Source: JACPFV01 sp035526825
GTDB lineage: Bacteria; Pseudomonadota; Gammaproteobacteria; Nevskiales; Nevskiaceae
Reading direction: 5' to 3'
Assembly (NCBI GenBank): GCA_035526825.1
Contig: DATLBT010000051.1
Location: forward strand, 1-59,400
DNA: 59,400 nt
Shown: one piece after another, positions 1-8,637 of the stretch
How the letters are laid out: each line of letters opens with the position of its first letter
Numbering within the stretch: the first letter of the stretch is position 1
The notes under the pieces: model-generated
Database searches by the model: none
What the model was told of the DNA's origin: nothing
Seen by the model: only the letters and a program-made list of their open reading frames with translations
Program-made: the position numbers and the translations under genes

Positions 1-771
1 GATGCCTGAGATGAGCGGTTCTTCCACGTTGCTACTCCCTTCATCCAGCGTGATCAGCGTGCCCGGGCCTTCCACGAAGGTCGACAGCACGCGCAGCGGC
101 ACCTTGTACTTGCCGGCGAATTCCACCGAGCGTATCTGCAGCACCTTGCTGCCGAGCGACGCCATCTCGAGCATTTCCTCGAAGGTGACCTTGTCCAGCC
201 GGCGCGCCCTCGGCTCCACGCGCGGGTCGGTGGTGTAGACGCCGTCGACGTCGGTGTAGATCTGGCACTCGTCGGCCTTCAGCGCAGCAGCGAGCGCCAC
301 GCCGGGGGTGTCTGAGCCGCCGCGGCCGAGCGTCGTGGTGCTGCCGGTGTCGTCGATGCCCTGGAAGCCGGCGACCACCGGCACGATGCCGGCGGCACAG
401 TCGGCACGCAGGCGCTTGTCGTCGATGTGCTGGATGCGCGCCTTGGTGTAGGCGCCGTCGGTTTTGATCGAGACCTGCGGGCCGGTGTACGAGCGCGCCT
501 TGACGCCGCGCTTCTCGAGCGCGAGCGCCAGCAGCCCGATGGTGACCTGCTCGCCGGTCGAGGCGATCTGGTCGTACTCGCGTGCGCTGCCGCGAGGGTT
601 GATCGACTTGGCGAGCTTGAGCAGGCGATCGGTTTCACCCGACATCGCCGACACGACGACCACGACCTGGTGGCCGGCCGCCTGCGTCGCGGCGACCTTG
701 GAGGCGACGTGATCGATGCGCTCGACCGAGCCCATCGAGGTGCCGCCGTACTTCTGGACGATCAGCGACAT
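1..771 (-). CDS. lysC: Aspartate kinase, N-terminal part (cut by window edge)
   Basis: Phosphorylates L-aspartate, the first step of the pathway to lysine, methionine, threonine and meso-diaminopimelate, which the dcw cluster further along uses for peptidoglycan. Translation of the minus strand from the ATG at 771 begins MSLIVQKYGGTSMGSVERI, the canonical start of proteobacterial LysC with the kinase KYGGTS motif. It stays open for 257 codons to the window edge and includes the conserved GRGGSDT and the DVDGVYTTDPR segments. The C-terminal ACT regulatory domains lie outside the window. It follows alaS in the same direction, a common order in betaproteobacteria. The 20 bases before the ATG are the C-rich arm of a palindromic repeat and contain no Shine-Dalgarno sequence. 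Confidence 0.95.
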   Translation of the reverse strand, partial: MSLIVQKYGGTSMGSVERIDHVASKVAATQAAGHQVVVVVSAMSGETDRLLKLAKSINPRGSAREYDQIASTGEQVTIGLLALALEKRGVKARSYTGPQVSIKTDGAYTKARIQHIDDKRLRADCAAGIVPVVAGFQGIDDTGSTTTLGRGGSDTPGVALAAALKADECQIYTDVDGVYTTDPRVEPRARRLDKVTFEEMLEMASLGSKVLQIRSVEFAGKYKVPLRVLSTFVEGPGTLITLDEGSSNVEEPLISGI

Positions 772-846
772 AGGGGTTAGGGATTAGGGGTTAGGGCTTA
801 GGGAAGGGACGTTTTCACTAATCCCTAATCCCCAATCCCTAATCCC
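772..846. repeat. TTAGGG-type inverted repeat filling the alaS-lysC spacer
   Basis: The whole spacer is one imperfect palindrome. The left arm is a run of GGG/GGGG tracts separated by TTA or ATTA; the right arm is the complementary CCCTAATCCC pattern, with a short AT-richer centre around GTTTTCAC. It abuts the alaS stop codon (849-847) and the lysC start codon (771-769). A second copy lies at 41706-41795. Either strand carries four or more G-tracts, so a long hairpin or a G-quadruplex is possible. Possible roles, all inferred, are terminator, attenuator or mobile REP-like element. Confidence 0.85.
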
Positions 847-3465
847 TCAAAGTTTCGCCTCCACCCATGCGTAAACGGACTGAAGGGCGGCCGCGAGATT
901 TTCCGGTTGCGTGCCGCCCGCCTGCGCCATGTCCGGTCGGCCGCCGCCCTTGCCGCCAACCTGCTGGGCGACGAAATTCACCAGCTCACCGGCCTTCACC
1001 TTCTTGGTGAGGTCGTCGGTGACGCCCGCGAGCAGCGCGACCTTGCCGTCCGCCGGCGCGCCGACGATGACGATGGCGCTGCCGAGCTTGCCCTTGAGCT
1101 GGTCCCACAGCGTGCGCAGGCCGGTGCCGTCGAGACCATCGACCGACGTTGCCAGCAGCTTCACGCCCTTGACGTCCCTGGCCTGCGACGAGAGGTCCGC
1201 GCCGCCGCCGCCCGTTGCAAGCTTCTGCTTGATCGCGGCGAGCTCTTTCTCGAGCTGCTTGTTGCGGTCGAGCAATTGCTGGACCTTGGCCGCGAGCTCA
1301 TCGGGCTGCGTCTTCAGCAGCGTCGCCGCAACGGCGAGCTTCTTTTCGGTCTCGCGCAGGTGAGCCAGCACGTTTTCGCCGGTGATGGCCTCGACGCGAC
1401 GCACGCCGGCGGCGACGCCGCCCTCGCTGACGATCTTGAACAGGCCGATGTCGCCGGTGCGCGCAACGTGCGTGCCGCCACACAGCTCGGTCGAGAACTC
1501 GCCCATCTGCAGCACGCGCACGGTGTCACCGTACTTCTCGCCGAACAGCGCAATGGCGCCGGCCTTGATGGCGTCAGCGTGCTTCATCAGCGCGACGGTC
1601 GCCGGCACGTTGGTGAGGATGGCGCGGTTGACGTATTCCTCGACGCGCGCGATCTCGTCGATGCTCATCGGCTGACCGTGGGCGAAGTCGAAGCGCGTGA
1701 CGCGCTCATCGACGCGCGAACCCTTCTGGGCGACGTGCGTGCCGAGCACCGCGCGCAGTGCGCTGTGCATCAGGTGCGTGGCCGAGTGGTTGCGCATGGT
1801 CGCGCGCCGCACCGAGTCGGTCACCTCGGCGCGCACCGTGTCGCCGACCCTGAGCGCACCCTCGACGAGCTTGCCGTGGTGGCCGAAAACAGCGCCGGAC
1901 ACCTTCTGCGTGTCCTCGACGGCGAATTTCGCGCCGCTGGCGCTCAGCACGCCGCGGTCGCCGACTTGGCCGCCGCCTTCGGCGTAGAACGGGGTGTCGG
2001 ACAGCACGACGACGCCCTCGTCGCCGGCCGCAAGCGACTGCACCGCGACGCCGTCCTTGAACAGCGCCAGTACCTTCGCCTTCTCGGCGGCGAGGTGGTC
2101 GTAGCCGGTGAAGCAGGTCTCGGCGCCGTCGTACTTGAGGCCTTCGGCGGCCTTGAAGCTGCCCGCGGCGCGTGCGCGCACGCGCTGCGCTTCCATCGCC
2201 GCTTCGTAGCCGGCCTCGTCGACCTTGAGCCCGCGCTCGCGCGCGATGTCGGCGGTGAGGTCGTACGGAAAACCATAGGTGTCGTAGAGCTTGAATATCG
2301 TCTCGCCGGCGATGGTCTGGTCCTTCGCCTGCTTGACCGCGTCCTCGAGCAGCTTCATGCCGCGGTCGAGGGTCTGCGCAAAAGCGTCCTCTTCCTGGCG
2401 GATGGCGCGCTCGATCGTCAAACGCTTGTCGAGCAGCTGCGGGAACGCCGCGCCCATCACCTCGCACAGCGGGCCGACCAGCGAGTGGAAGAACGGCTCG
2501 TTGAGTCCAAGCTTGTAGCCGTGGCGGATCGCGCGCCGCATGATTCGGCGCAACACGTAGCCGCGGCCTTCGTTGCCCGGCATCACGCCGTCGGCGATCA
2601 GGAAAGACGTGGCGCGGATGTGGTCGGCGATCACGTTCAGCGAGTTGCGCTGGGCATCCTTGCCCGCGAGCTTGCGGATCGCCTCGATCAGCACCTTGAA
2701 CTGGTCGGTGTCGTAATTGTTGGTGACGCCCTGCATCACCGCGGCGATGCGCTCGAGGCCGGCGCCGGTGTCGACGCTCGGCTTGGGCAGCTTGTCGAGC
2801 TTGCCGGATGCGTCGCGGTTGAACTGCATGAACACCAGGTTCCAGATCTCGACCCAGCGATCGCCGTCGGCGTCCGCCGAACCCGGCGGGCCGCCCGCGA
2901 TGCTCGGGCCGTGGTCGTAGAAGATCTCCGAGCAAGGGCCGCACGGTCCGGTGTCGCCCATCTGCCAGAAGTTGTCGGAGCCGCCGCCCGGCTTGTCGCC
3001 GATGCGCACGATGCGCTCGGCGGGCACGCCGATCGTCTTGTGCCAGAGCTCGTAAGCCTCGTCGTCGGTGTGGTAGACGGTGACCATGAGGCGCGAGGGG
3101 TCGATGCCAAGCCAGTCCTTGCCGGTCACGAACTCCCAGGCGAACGCGATGGCGTCCTTCTTGAAATAGTCGCCGAACGAGAAGTTGCCCAGCATCTCGA
3201 AGAACGTGTGGTGCCGCGCGGTGTAGCCCACGTTCTCGAGGTCGTTGTGCTTGCCACCGGCGCGCACGCACTTTTGCGAGCTCACCGCACGGACGTAGGC
3301 GCGCTTCTCGCGGCCCAGGAACACGTCCTTGAACTGGTTCATTCCCGCGTTGGTGAACAGCAAAGTCGGGTCGTCGACGGGCACGAGGGAGCTCGACGCC
3401 ACGCGGGTGTGGCCGCGGCCTTCGAAGAACTTCAGGAACCGTTCGCGCAGCGCGCTGCTGTCCAT
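847..3465 (-). CDS. alaS: Alanine--tRNA ligase
   Basis: Charges tRNA-Ala and edits mischarged serine and glycine. The predicted 872-residue protein is normal for the family. It starts MDSSALRERFLKFFEGRGH, matching the class II AlaRS N-terminus, and carries the editing-domain HSATHLMHSALR motif and the CGGTH zinc-binding segment. The C-terminal region includes a coiled coil (KVQQLLDRNKQLEKELAAIK) and the C-Ala domain. A TTG eight codons upstream (3489) would extend the frame, but the ATG at 3465 agrees with homologues. It lies 57 bases downstream of the TetR gene on the same strand and is followed by a palindromic repeat and lysC. Confidence 0.97.
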   Translation of the reverse strand: MDSSALRERFLKFFEGRGHTRVASSSLVPVDDPTLLFTNAGMNQFKDVFLGREKRAYVRAVSSQKCVRAGGKHNDLENVGYTARHHTFFEMLGNFSFGDYFKKDAIAFAWEFVTGKDWLGIDPSRLMVTVYHTDDEAYELWHKTIGVPAERIVRIGDKPGGGSDNFWQMGDTGPCGPCSEIFYDHGPSIAGGPPGSADADGDRWVEIWNLVFMQFNRDASGKLDKLPKPSVDTGAGLERIAAVMQGVTNNYDTDQFKVLIEAIRKLAGKDAQRNSLNVIADHIRATSFLIADGVMPGNEGRGYVLRRIMRRAIRHGYKLGLNEPFFHSLVGPLCEVMGAAFPQLLDKRLTIERAIRQEEDAFAQTLDRGMKLLEDAVKQAKDQTIAGETIFKLYDTYGFPYDLTADIARERGLKVDEAGYEAAMEAQRVRARAAGSFKAAEGLKYDGAETCFTGYDHLAAEKAKVLALFKDGVAVQSLAAGDEGVVVLSDTPFYAEGGGQVGDRGVLSASGAKFAVEDTQKVSGAVFGHHGKLVEGALRVGDTVRAEVTDSVRRATMRNHSATHLMHSALRAVLGTHVAQKGSRVDERVTRFDFAHGQPMSIDEIARVEEYVNRAILTNVPATVALMKHADAIKAGAIALFGEKYGDTVRVLQMGEFSTELCGGTHVARTGDIGLFKIVSEGGVAAGVRRVEAITGENVLAHLRETEKKLAVAATLLKTQPDELAAKVQQLLDRNKQLEKELAAIKQKLATGGGGADLSSQARDVKGVKLLATSVDGLDGTGLRTLWDQLKGKLGSAIVIVGAPADGKVALLAGVTDDLTKKVKAGELVNFVAQQVGGKGGGRPDMAQAGGTQPENLAAALQSVYAWVEAKL

Positions 3466-3522
3466 CGCAAATACCGGAAAAGTCGGCAAAAAAGGGCCGC
3501 TATCGTAGCCGCTAACCGCAGG

Positions 3523-4206
3523 TCAGGGCGAGGATGCCTTGGCGCCGGCTGGCGCGCTTTGCCACTGCGGTACACCCAGCGCGATCAGTCGCAACTGCTT
3601 TTCGGCCATGCGCACCACGCGCGCCTGGGCCGCGGCGTCGCCGGCCGGGACTTCCAGCACGGCTTCGGCGATCTGCACCATGGCCGTGACCATCAGGCCC
3701 GCGATCATCTGCAGGTCCTCGGCGCTCCAGCGGTTCAGCAAGGGCAGGCGGCCGAAGTCCAGGGCCAGCTCGTTGGTGAAGGAGGCGATTTCGCGGCGAA
3801 TTCGCTCGCGCAGGGTGGGCATGCCGCCGTGCATCTCGCGGGAAATCACGCGGAAGTGGCGCGGGTTGGCACGCACCGCGCTGACCAGGGTGTCCACTGA
3901 GTTGCGGATGATGCGTTGCGGGTCCGGCACCTCGCGCGCCTCGCGGATCATGCGCCGCAGCGTGGTCATCGATTCGTCGACCAGCGCCAAACCCAGTTCC
4001 TCGACGTCGCGGAAATGGCGATAGAACGCGGCCGGGACGATGCCGACCGCGCGGGTTATTTCGCGCAGGGACAGGGCATCGAAACTGCGGCCGCCTTCCA
4101 GCAAATCCAGTGCGGCTTCGAGCAAGGCCCGGCGGGTGTCGTGCATGCGCCCGTCACGCGCATAAGCGGCTCTGGCCTGTTTGCGGTCGGACTTTCGATG
4201 CAGCAT
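3523..4206 (-). CDS. desT: TetR-family repressor, DesT-like
   Basis: The 227-residue protein has an N-terminal TetR DNA-binding domain; the helix-turn-helix is around LREITRAVGIVPAAFYRHF. The ligand-binding domain is all-helical. It is divergent from a ferredoxin-type reductase and an acyl-CoA desaturase, the layout of Pseudomonas desT-desCB. There DesT senses the saturated/unsaturated acyl-CoA ratio and represses the desaturase genes (established for Pseudomonas). Two 18-base palindromes in the shared upstream region fit the DesT operator type. A half-site TGTGAACA (4206-4213) overlaps its own start codon, so autoregulation is possible. FabR-like function is the alternative; the neighbours favour DesT. 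Confidence 0.82.
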   Translation of the reverse strand: MLHRKSDRKQARAAYARDGRMHDTRRALLEAALDLLEGGRSFDALSLREITRAVGIVPAAFYRHFRDVEELGLALVDESMTTLRRMIREAREVPDPQRIIRNSVDTLVSAVRANPRHFRVISREMHGGMPTLRERIRREIASFTNELALDFGRLPLLNRWSAEDLQMIAGLMVTAMVQIAEAVLEVPAGDAAAQARVVRMAEKQLRLIALGVPQWQSAPAGAKASSP

Positions 4207-4271
4207 GTGAACATGCTAGCACAGGTACTACCACTGATAACATGATGTTAAGAAAGAAAAAGACATATAAA

Positions 4272-4330
4272 AGTGAACGTATGTTGACTAATGCCGCAGA
4301 GGCATGGCACAGTGTGAACACTTGTTTACT
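4272..4330 (+). promoter_or_regulatory. Tandem DesT-type operators upstream of desC
   Basis: Two related palindromes lie between the divergent genes: AGTGAACGTATGTTGACT at 4272-4289 and TGTGAACACTTGTTTACT at 4313-4330. They match at 13 of 18 positions and sit 41 bases apart centre to centre, about four helical turns. The first has arms AGTGAAC/GTTGACT with one mismatch. From memory, the Pseudomonas DesT site has the same AGTGAAC-N4-GTTGACT pattern. TTGACT (4284-4289) inside the first site resembles a -35 box, so bound repressor would cover it. The second site ends five bases before the desC ATG. Confidence 0.75.
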
Positions 4331-4335
4331 AGTGG

Positions 4336-5445
4336 ATGAGCCCAATGGACCTGCAACAAAGAACGCTGGCTTCGCGCATTACCGCGATCACGGACCTGTT
4401 CGCCTGGCCGCTCAAGACCTCGCATTACCTCGAGCTGGTCAATCCGCTGTGGACGACCCATGCGCTGCAGGCGCGCGTCGAGGACGTGTGGGACGAGACG
4501 AAAGATGCCCGCACCCTGACGCTGCGGCCGGGCCGCAACTGGCGCAAGCACCGCCCAGGCCAGCACCTGCGCGTTGGCGTGCCGATCAACGGCAAGCACT
4601 ACACACGCACCTATTCCATCTCGTCGGCACCGGAGCGTGACGACGGTTGCCTGACCGTCACGGTCAAGGCGCTCGACAAGGGCCGCATGTCACACCAGCT
4701 GGTGCGGCATGTGCAGGTGGGCGATTACCTGCCGGTGGGCCTGCCGCAGGGCGAGTTCTACCTGCCCGATGCCCAGCCGGTGCGCCCCCTGTTCATCTCG
4801 GCCGGCAGCGGCATCACGCCAGTCATGAGCATGCTGCGCAGCTTGATCGCGCAGGAGCGCCTGCCGGATTCGGTGCACGTGCACTATGCACCGCACGCCT
4901 ATGACGTGATCTTTGGCGCGGAGCTGCGCGAGCTTGCCGACAAGCACCCGCGCTACCAATTGCACCTGGTCTACACGCGCGAGCTGGGCGAAGCGCGTTC
5001 CGCCGAGCGGCATTTCTCCCCGGCGCAGCTCACGGCACTGGTGCCGGACTGGAAGGAGCGCGAGACCTACGCCTGCGGCCCGCAGGCGCTGCTCGACACG
5101 GTCGAAAAACATTACGCGGACGCGGGGCTGTCCCGGCACCTTCGTACCGAGCGCTTCCGCGCGCCAATGGCGCCGATCGGTGACGCCCAGGGCGGCACGG
5201 TGCAGTTCACCAACGCCAACGTCACCGCGCGGGCCGACGGCAACACACCCCTGTTGCGCGTCGCCGAAGACGCGGGCCTCAACCCCCAGCACGGCTGCCG
5301 CATGGGCATCTGCCACACCTGCCCACGCAAGCTGATTTCCGGCCAGGTGCGCGACCTGCGCACCGGCAACATCCACGGCGAACCCGGAGACAAGGTGCTG
5401 CTTTGCGTCAGCGCTGCCGCCGGCGATTGCCAGATCGAGATCTGA
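4336..5445 (+). CDS. desC: Ferredoxin reductase feeding the desaturase (DesC-like)
   Basis: A 369-residue flavoprotein with an FAD-binding reductase domain (RTYSISSAPERDD), an NAD(P)H-binding domain (FISAGSGITPVMSML) and a C-terminal plant-type [2Fe-2S] domain. The cluster cysteines are in GCRMGICHTCPRK (about residues 320-329) and LLCVSAAAGDC. It probably passes electrons from NAD(P)H to the di-iron acyl-CoA desaturase encoded next, as DesC does for DesB. The ATG at 4336 begins MSPMDLQQR; a second ATG at 4345 is possible. It is transcribed away from the TetR repressor and preceded by its operators. A hairpin with a T-run separates it from the desaturase. Confidence 0.88.
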   Translation: MSPMDLQQRTLASRITAITDLFAWPLKTSHYLELVNPLWTTHALQARVEDVWDETKDARTLTLRPGRNWRKHRPGQHLRVGVPINGKHYTRTYSISSAPERDDGCLTVTVKALDKGRMSHQLVRHVQVGDYLPVGLPQGEFYLPDAQPVRPLFISAGSGITPVMSMLRSLIAQERLPDSVHVHYAPHAYDVIFGAELRELADKHPRYQLHLVYTRELGEARSAERHFSPAQLTALVPDWKERETYACGPQALLDTVEKHYADAGLSRHLRTERFRAPMAPIGDAQGGTVQFTNANVTARADGNTPLLRVAEDAGLNPQHGCRMGICHTCPRKLISGQVRDLRTGNIHGEPGDKVLLCVSAAAGDCQIEI

Positions 5446-5494
5446 AGGGACGCACGCCAATTTGCGCAGCAAATTGGTGTGCGTCCCTATTTTT
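5446..5494 (+). terminator. Hairpin with T-run between desC and desB (GGGACG family)
   Basis: A near-perfect palindrome begins at AGGGACGCAC just after the desC stop and ends GTGCGTCCCT at 5488. It is followed directly by ATTTTT and then by the desB Shine-Dalgarno AGGAG. A long GC-rich stem plus a T-run is a Rho-independent terminator shape. Placed between two genes expected to be co-transcribed, it could act as a partial terminator that sets desB below desC. The AGGGACGC/GCGTCCCT ends are shared with the palindrome at 21261-21299. Confidence 0.75.
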
Positions 5495-5505
5495 AGGAGC
5501 TTCCA

Positions 5506-6693
5506 ATGAACCTCACGACCCTTCCCATCAAGCTCAACGACGCCGAGGTGGCCGAGTTCGGCCGCGAGATGGACGCCATCCGCGACGAAGTCATGGACAG
5601 CCGCGGCGCGAGCGATCGCGCCTACATCCTCAAGGTCATCAAGGCGCAGCGCGGCATGGCGCTCGGCGGCCGCGTGCTGATGTACCTCGCGCTGTTCCTG
5701 GTGCCGGCCTGGGGCCACGCGCTCACGGGCTGGGTTCAGACCTTCATCGTGCTCGGCGCGGGCACGTTCCTGCTCGGCATCGCCAAGATCCTCGAGAACA
5801 TGGAAATCGCGCACAACGTGCTCCACGCCCAGTGGGACTGGATGAAAGATCCGAACATCCAGTCGAGCACCTGGGAGTGGGACACCATGAGCCCGTCCGA
5901 CCGCTGGATGCACTCGCACAACGTCGTGCACCACACCTGGACCAACGTCCTGCACAAGGACCTCGATGTCGGCTACGGCATCCTGCGCGTGACCGAATTG
6001 CAGAAGTGGCACCCGGCGTTCCTGCTGCAGCCGCTCTATGCGTTCATGCTGATGATGTTCTTCGAGGAGGGCGTCGCGCTGCACGAGCAGGCCATCGACG
6101 ACCATCTCAAGGGCAAGAAGACGCTCAAGGAAATCCGCCCGGTGTTGCAGCACATCGGCCGCAAGGTCTGGCGCCAGGTGCTCAAGGACTACGTGATGTG
6201 GCCGGGCGCCGCGGCCATCGTCGCCGTACCGCTGGCCTTCCTGGTGCCGGGCGTGACGCCGTGGCTCGCGTTCGGCCTTGTGGCCGGCGCCAACTTCGTG
6301 GCCAACATCCTGCGCAACATCTGGTCGTTCACGATCATTTTCTGCGGCCACTTCCCCGAGGGCGTGCACCACTTCACGCCGGCGATGGTCGAGAACGAGA
6401 CGCGCGCGCGCTGGTACGTGCGCCAGATCCTCGGCTCGGCCAACATCGGCGGCGGAAAAATATTTCACGTGCTGTCGGGCAACCTGTCGCACCAGATCGA
6501 ACACCACGTGTTTCCGGACATGTGCAGCAATCGCTATCCGATGGTTGCCCCGCGGGTGCGCGCGCTCTGTGCGCGCTACGGCCTGCCGTACAACACCGGC
6601 TCGCTGACGCGCCAGATCGGCACGACCTGGCTGAAGATCTTCCGCCTCGCGCTGCCTGGCCAACCGGCGCCCTACATCCCGAAGCCCGCGTAG
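5506..6693 (+). CDS. desB: Acyl-CoA / fatty acid desaturase (DesB-like)
   Basis: A 395-residue membrane-bound di-iron desaturase. The three histidine boxes are visible: HNVLH (residues 103-107), HSHNVVHH (136-143) and HQIEHH (about 330-334). Hydrophobic segments lie near residues 55-95 and 205-255. The family inserts a double bond into saturated acyl chains using O2 and electrons from a reductase, here presumably the upstream desC product. AGGAG ten bases before the ATG is a strong ribosome-binding site. The TetR repressor and its operators suggest control by acyl-CoA saturation. Exact regiospecificity (probably delta-9) is inferred. Confidence 0.88.
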   Translation: MNLTTLPIKLNDAEVAEFGREMDAIRDEVMDSRGASDRAYILKVIKAQRGMALGGRVLMYLALFLVPAWGHALTGWVQTFIVLGAGTFLLGIAKILENMEIAHNVLHAQWDWMKDPNIQSSTWEWDTMSPSDRWMHSHNVVHHTWTNVLHKDLDVGYGILRVTELQKWHPAFLLQPLYAFMLMMFFEEGVALHEQAIDDHLKGKKTLKEIRPVLQHIGRKVWRQVLKDYVMWPGAAAIVAVPLAFLVPGVTPWLAFGLVAGANFVANILRNIWSFTIIFCGHFPEGVHHFTPAMVENETRARWYVRQILGSANIGGGKIFHVLSGNLSHQIEHHVFPDMCSNRYPMVAPRVRALCARYGLPYNTGSLTRQIGTTWLKIFRLALPGQPAPYIPKPA

Positions 6694-6769
6694 CGCCAGT
6701 AACCGCCATAACCGCTATCGTTTTGCGGCCCGTCTTGCCCGTATACCCCGTTCTACCCGAGCCCCGACC

Positions 6770-8587
6770 ATGCCTGCCTACAAAGCTCCGCTTCGCGACA
6801 TGCGCTTCCTCATCAACGAGGTGTTCGATTTCCCGGCGCACTACCGCGGCCTGTCGAACGGCAAGGACGCCGACAAGGAAACCGTCGAGGCGATCCTCGA
6901 GCAGTGCGCGACGTTCTGCGAGGAGGAATTGGCGCCGCTCAACCTGTCGGGCGACCAGGAAGGCTGCAAGTTGAAGGACGGCGAGGTCACCACGCCCAAG
7001 GGCTTCAAGGAGGCATACGCCAAGTTCGTCGCTGGCGGCTGGCAGGGCCTGTCGCATCCACTCGAGTACGGCGGTCAGGGCATGCCGATGTCGATGAACG
7101 TCTTCAAGGCAGAGTTGATGGGCACGGCCAACTGGTCGTTCGCCATGTACCCGGGCCTGTCGCTCGGGGCGATGAACACGATCATGCAGTACGCCTCGCC
7201 CGAACTTAAGAACGTCTACATGCCGCCGCTGTGCGAGGGCCGCTGGACCGGCACCATGTGCCTCACCGAGCCGCAGTGCGGCACCGACCTCGGCCAGGTC
7301 AAGAGCAAGGCCGAGCCGCGCGCCGACGGGACCTACGGCATCACCGGCACCAAGATCTTCATCTCGTCTGGCGACCACGACCTCGCCGAGAACATCGTGC
7401 ACATCGTGCTGGCGCGCCTGCCGGACGCACCGCCGGGCACGCGCGGCATCTCGCTGTTCATCGTGCCCAAGGTAAAGGTCAACAAGGACGGCTCGCTCGG
7501 CGCACGCAACGGCGTAACCTGCAGCGCGCTCGAGCACAAGATGGGGATCAAGGCGTCGGCGACCGCCGTGCTGAATTTCGAGAATTCCGATGCAGTGATG
7601 ATCGGCGAGCCCAACAAGGGCCTCGAGGCGATGTTCACCTTCATGAACTCGGCCCGCATCGGCACCGCCGTGCAGGGCGTGTGCCACGCAGAAGGCTCGT
7701 TCCAGGGCGCGCTGGCCTACGCCAAGGATCGCCGCTCGATGCGCGCACTGTCCGGCAAGAAGGAGCCCGACAAGGTCGCCGACGCGATCATCCACCACGC
7801 CGACGTGCGACGCATGCTGATGACGCAGAAGGCAATCGCCGAAGGCGGTCGCGCGATGATCTACTTCGCGGCGCAATACGCCGACAACATGATCAACGGC
7901 ATCCTCGAGAACGACGCCAGGAAGTACAAGGAGTGGGACGACCGGCTCGGCTTCTTCACGCCGATCCTCAAGGGTTTCCTGACCGAACTCGGCACCGAGG
8001 CCGCGAACCAGGGCATGCAGGTATTCGGCGGGCACGGCTACATTGCCGAGCACGGCATGGAGCAGATCGCGCGCGACGCGCGGATCTCCACGCTGTATGA
8101 GGGCACCACCGGCATCCAGGCGCTGGACCTGCTCGGCCGCAAGGTGCTGGTGATGACTCGCGGCAAGGCGGTGCGCGAATTCACCGCGAGGATGGCGAAG
8201 TTCGGACTGGCGCGCCTGGTGCACCCCAAGATGGGCCGCTACGCGCGCGAGCTCGCGGGGCTGGCTGCCGAGTGGAACCTGCTGACGCTGCGCATCATGC
8301 TGGTCGCGCGCAAGGACCGTGACATCGTGTCATCGGCCTGCCACCACTTCCTGATGTATTCCGGCTACGTGACGATGGGCTACTTCTGGGCGCTGCAGGC
8401 GCAGGTCGCGCTCGAGAAGCTCGACAAGGGCGGTGCCGACAAGCCGGAGTTTTACAAAGCCAAGATGGCCATGGCCCGGTTCTACTTCGACCACCTGTTG
8501 CCGCGCGCCAAGGGGCATGCATCTTCGATGGTGAAGCCGAGCAAGACGTTGACGCGCTTGCCGATCGACAGCTTCGCCTTCAACTAA
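6770..8587 (+). CDS. Acyl-CoA dehydrogenase with C-terminal extension
   Basis: A 605-residue flavoprotein of the long acyl-CoA dehydrogenase type with the extra C-terminal domain found in DmdC-like and many FadE-like enzymes. It begins MPAYKAPLRDMRFLINEV, typical of that subgroup, and carries MCLTEPQCGTDLG in the FAD/substrate region and FGGHGYIAEHGMEQIARD. The catalytic glutamate is expected in LYEGTTGIQ (about E444). It would oxidise an acyl-CoA to the 2-enoyl-CoA and pass electrons to ETF. It follows the desaturase by 76 bases on the same strand, so a role in lipid turnover fits, but substrate chain length cannot be read from sequence. Confidence 0.88.
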   Translation: MPAYKAPLRDMRFLINEVFDFPAHYRGLSNGKDADKETVEAILEQCATFCEEELAPLNLSGDQEGCKLKDGEVTTPKGFKEAYAKFVAGGWQGLSHPLEYGGQGMPMSMNVFKAELMGTANWSFAMYPGLSLGAMNTIMQYASPELKNVYMPPLCEGRWTGTMCLTEPQCGTDLGQVKSKAEPRADGTYGITGTKIFISSGDHDLAENIVHIVLARLPDAPPGTRGISLFIVPKVKVNKDGSLGARNGVTCSALEHKMGIKASATAVLNFENSDAVMIGEPNKGLEAMFTFMNSARIGTAVQGVCHAEGSFQGALAYAKDRRSMRALSGKKEPDKVADAIIHHADVRRMLMTQKAIAEGGRAMIYFAAQYADNMINGILENDARKYKEWDDRLGFFTPILKGFLTELGTEAANQGMQVFGGHGYIAEHGMEQIARDARISTLYEGTTGIQALDLLGRKVLVMTRGKAVREFTARMAKFGLARLVHPKMGRYARELAGLAAEWNLLTLRIMLVARKDRDIVSSACHHFLMYSGYVTMGYFWALQAQVALEKLDKGGADKPEFYKAKMAMARFYFDHLLPRAKGHASSMVKPSKTLTRLPIDSFAFN

Positions 8588-8595
8588 CCTGTATT

Positions 8596-8635
8596 CCCTC
8601 TCCCCGCTCTGCGGGGAGAGGGTAGGGTGAGGGGG
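8596..8635 (+). repeat. CCCTCTCCCCGC palindrome with AGGGTGAGGGGG tail
   Basis: Perfect arms CCCTCTCCCCGC (8596-8607) and GCGGGGAGAGGG (8611-8622) flank a three-base loop, followed by a TAGGGTGAGGGGG tail that ends two bases before the next start codon at 8638. The purine-rich tail is the only credible Shine-Dalgarno for that gene. The same element in the opposite orientation lies before recX (10102-10151). The pattern resembles dispersed REP-like elements common in GC-rich proteobacteria. Confidence 0.85.
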
Positions 8636-8637
8636 TC

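Noticed and set aside
772..846. TTAGGG array as a telomere or plasmid end
   Set aside because: The motif is arranged as an inverted repeat within coding DNA and recurs between two other genes, so it is an interspersed palindrome and not a chromosome end.
907..3900. A 997-codon open frame on the plus strand across alaS and the TetR gene
   Set aside because: It is antisense to alaS, which has full family motifs. High GC makes long antisense frames common, and the translation is low-complexity (Arg/Ala/Leu/His-rich) without domains.
4690..6663. A 657-codon antisense frame over desC and desB
   Set aside because: Both plus-strand genes show cluster cysteines and histidine boxes; the antisense product has no recognisable domain.
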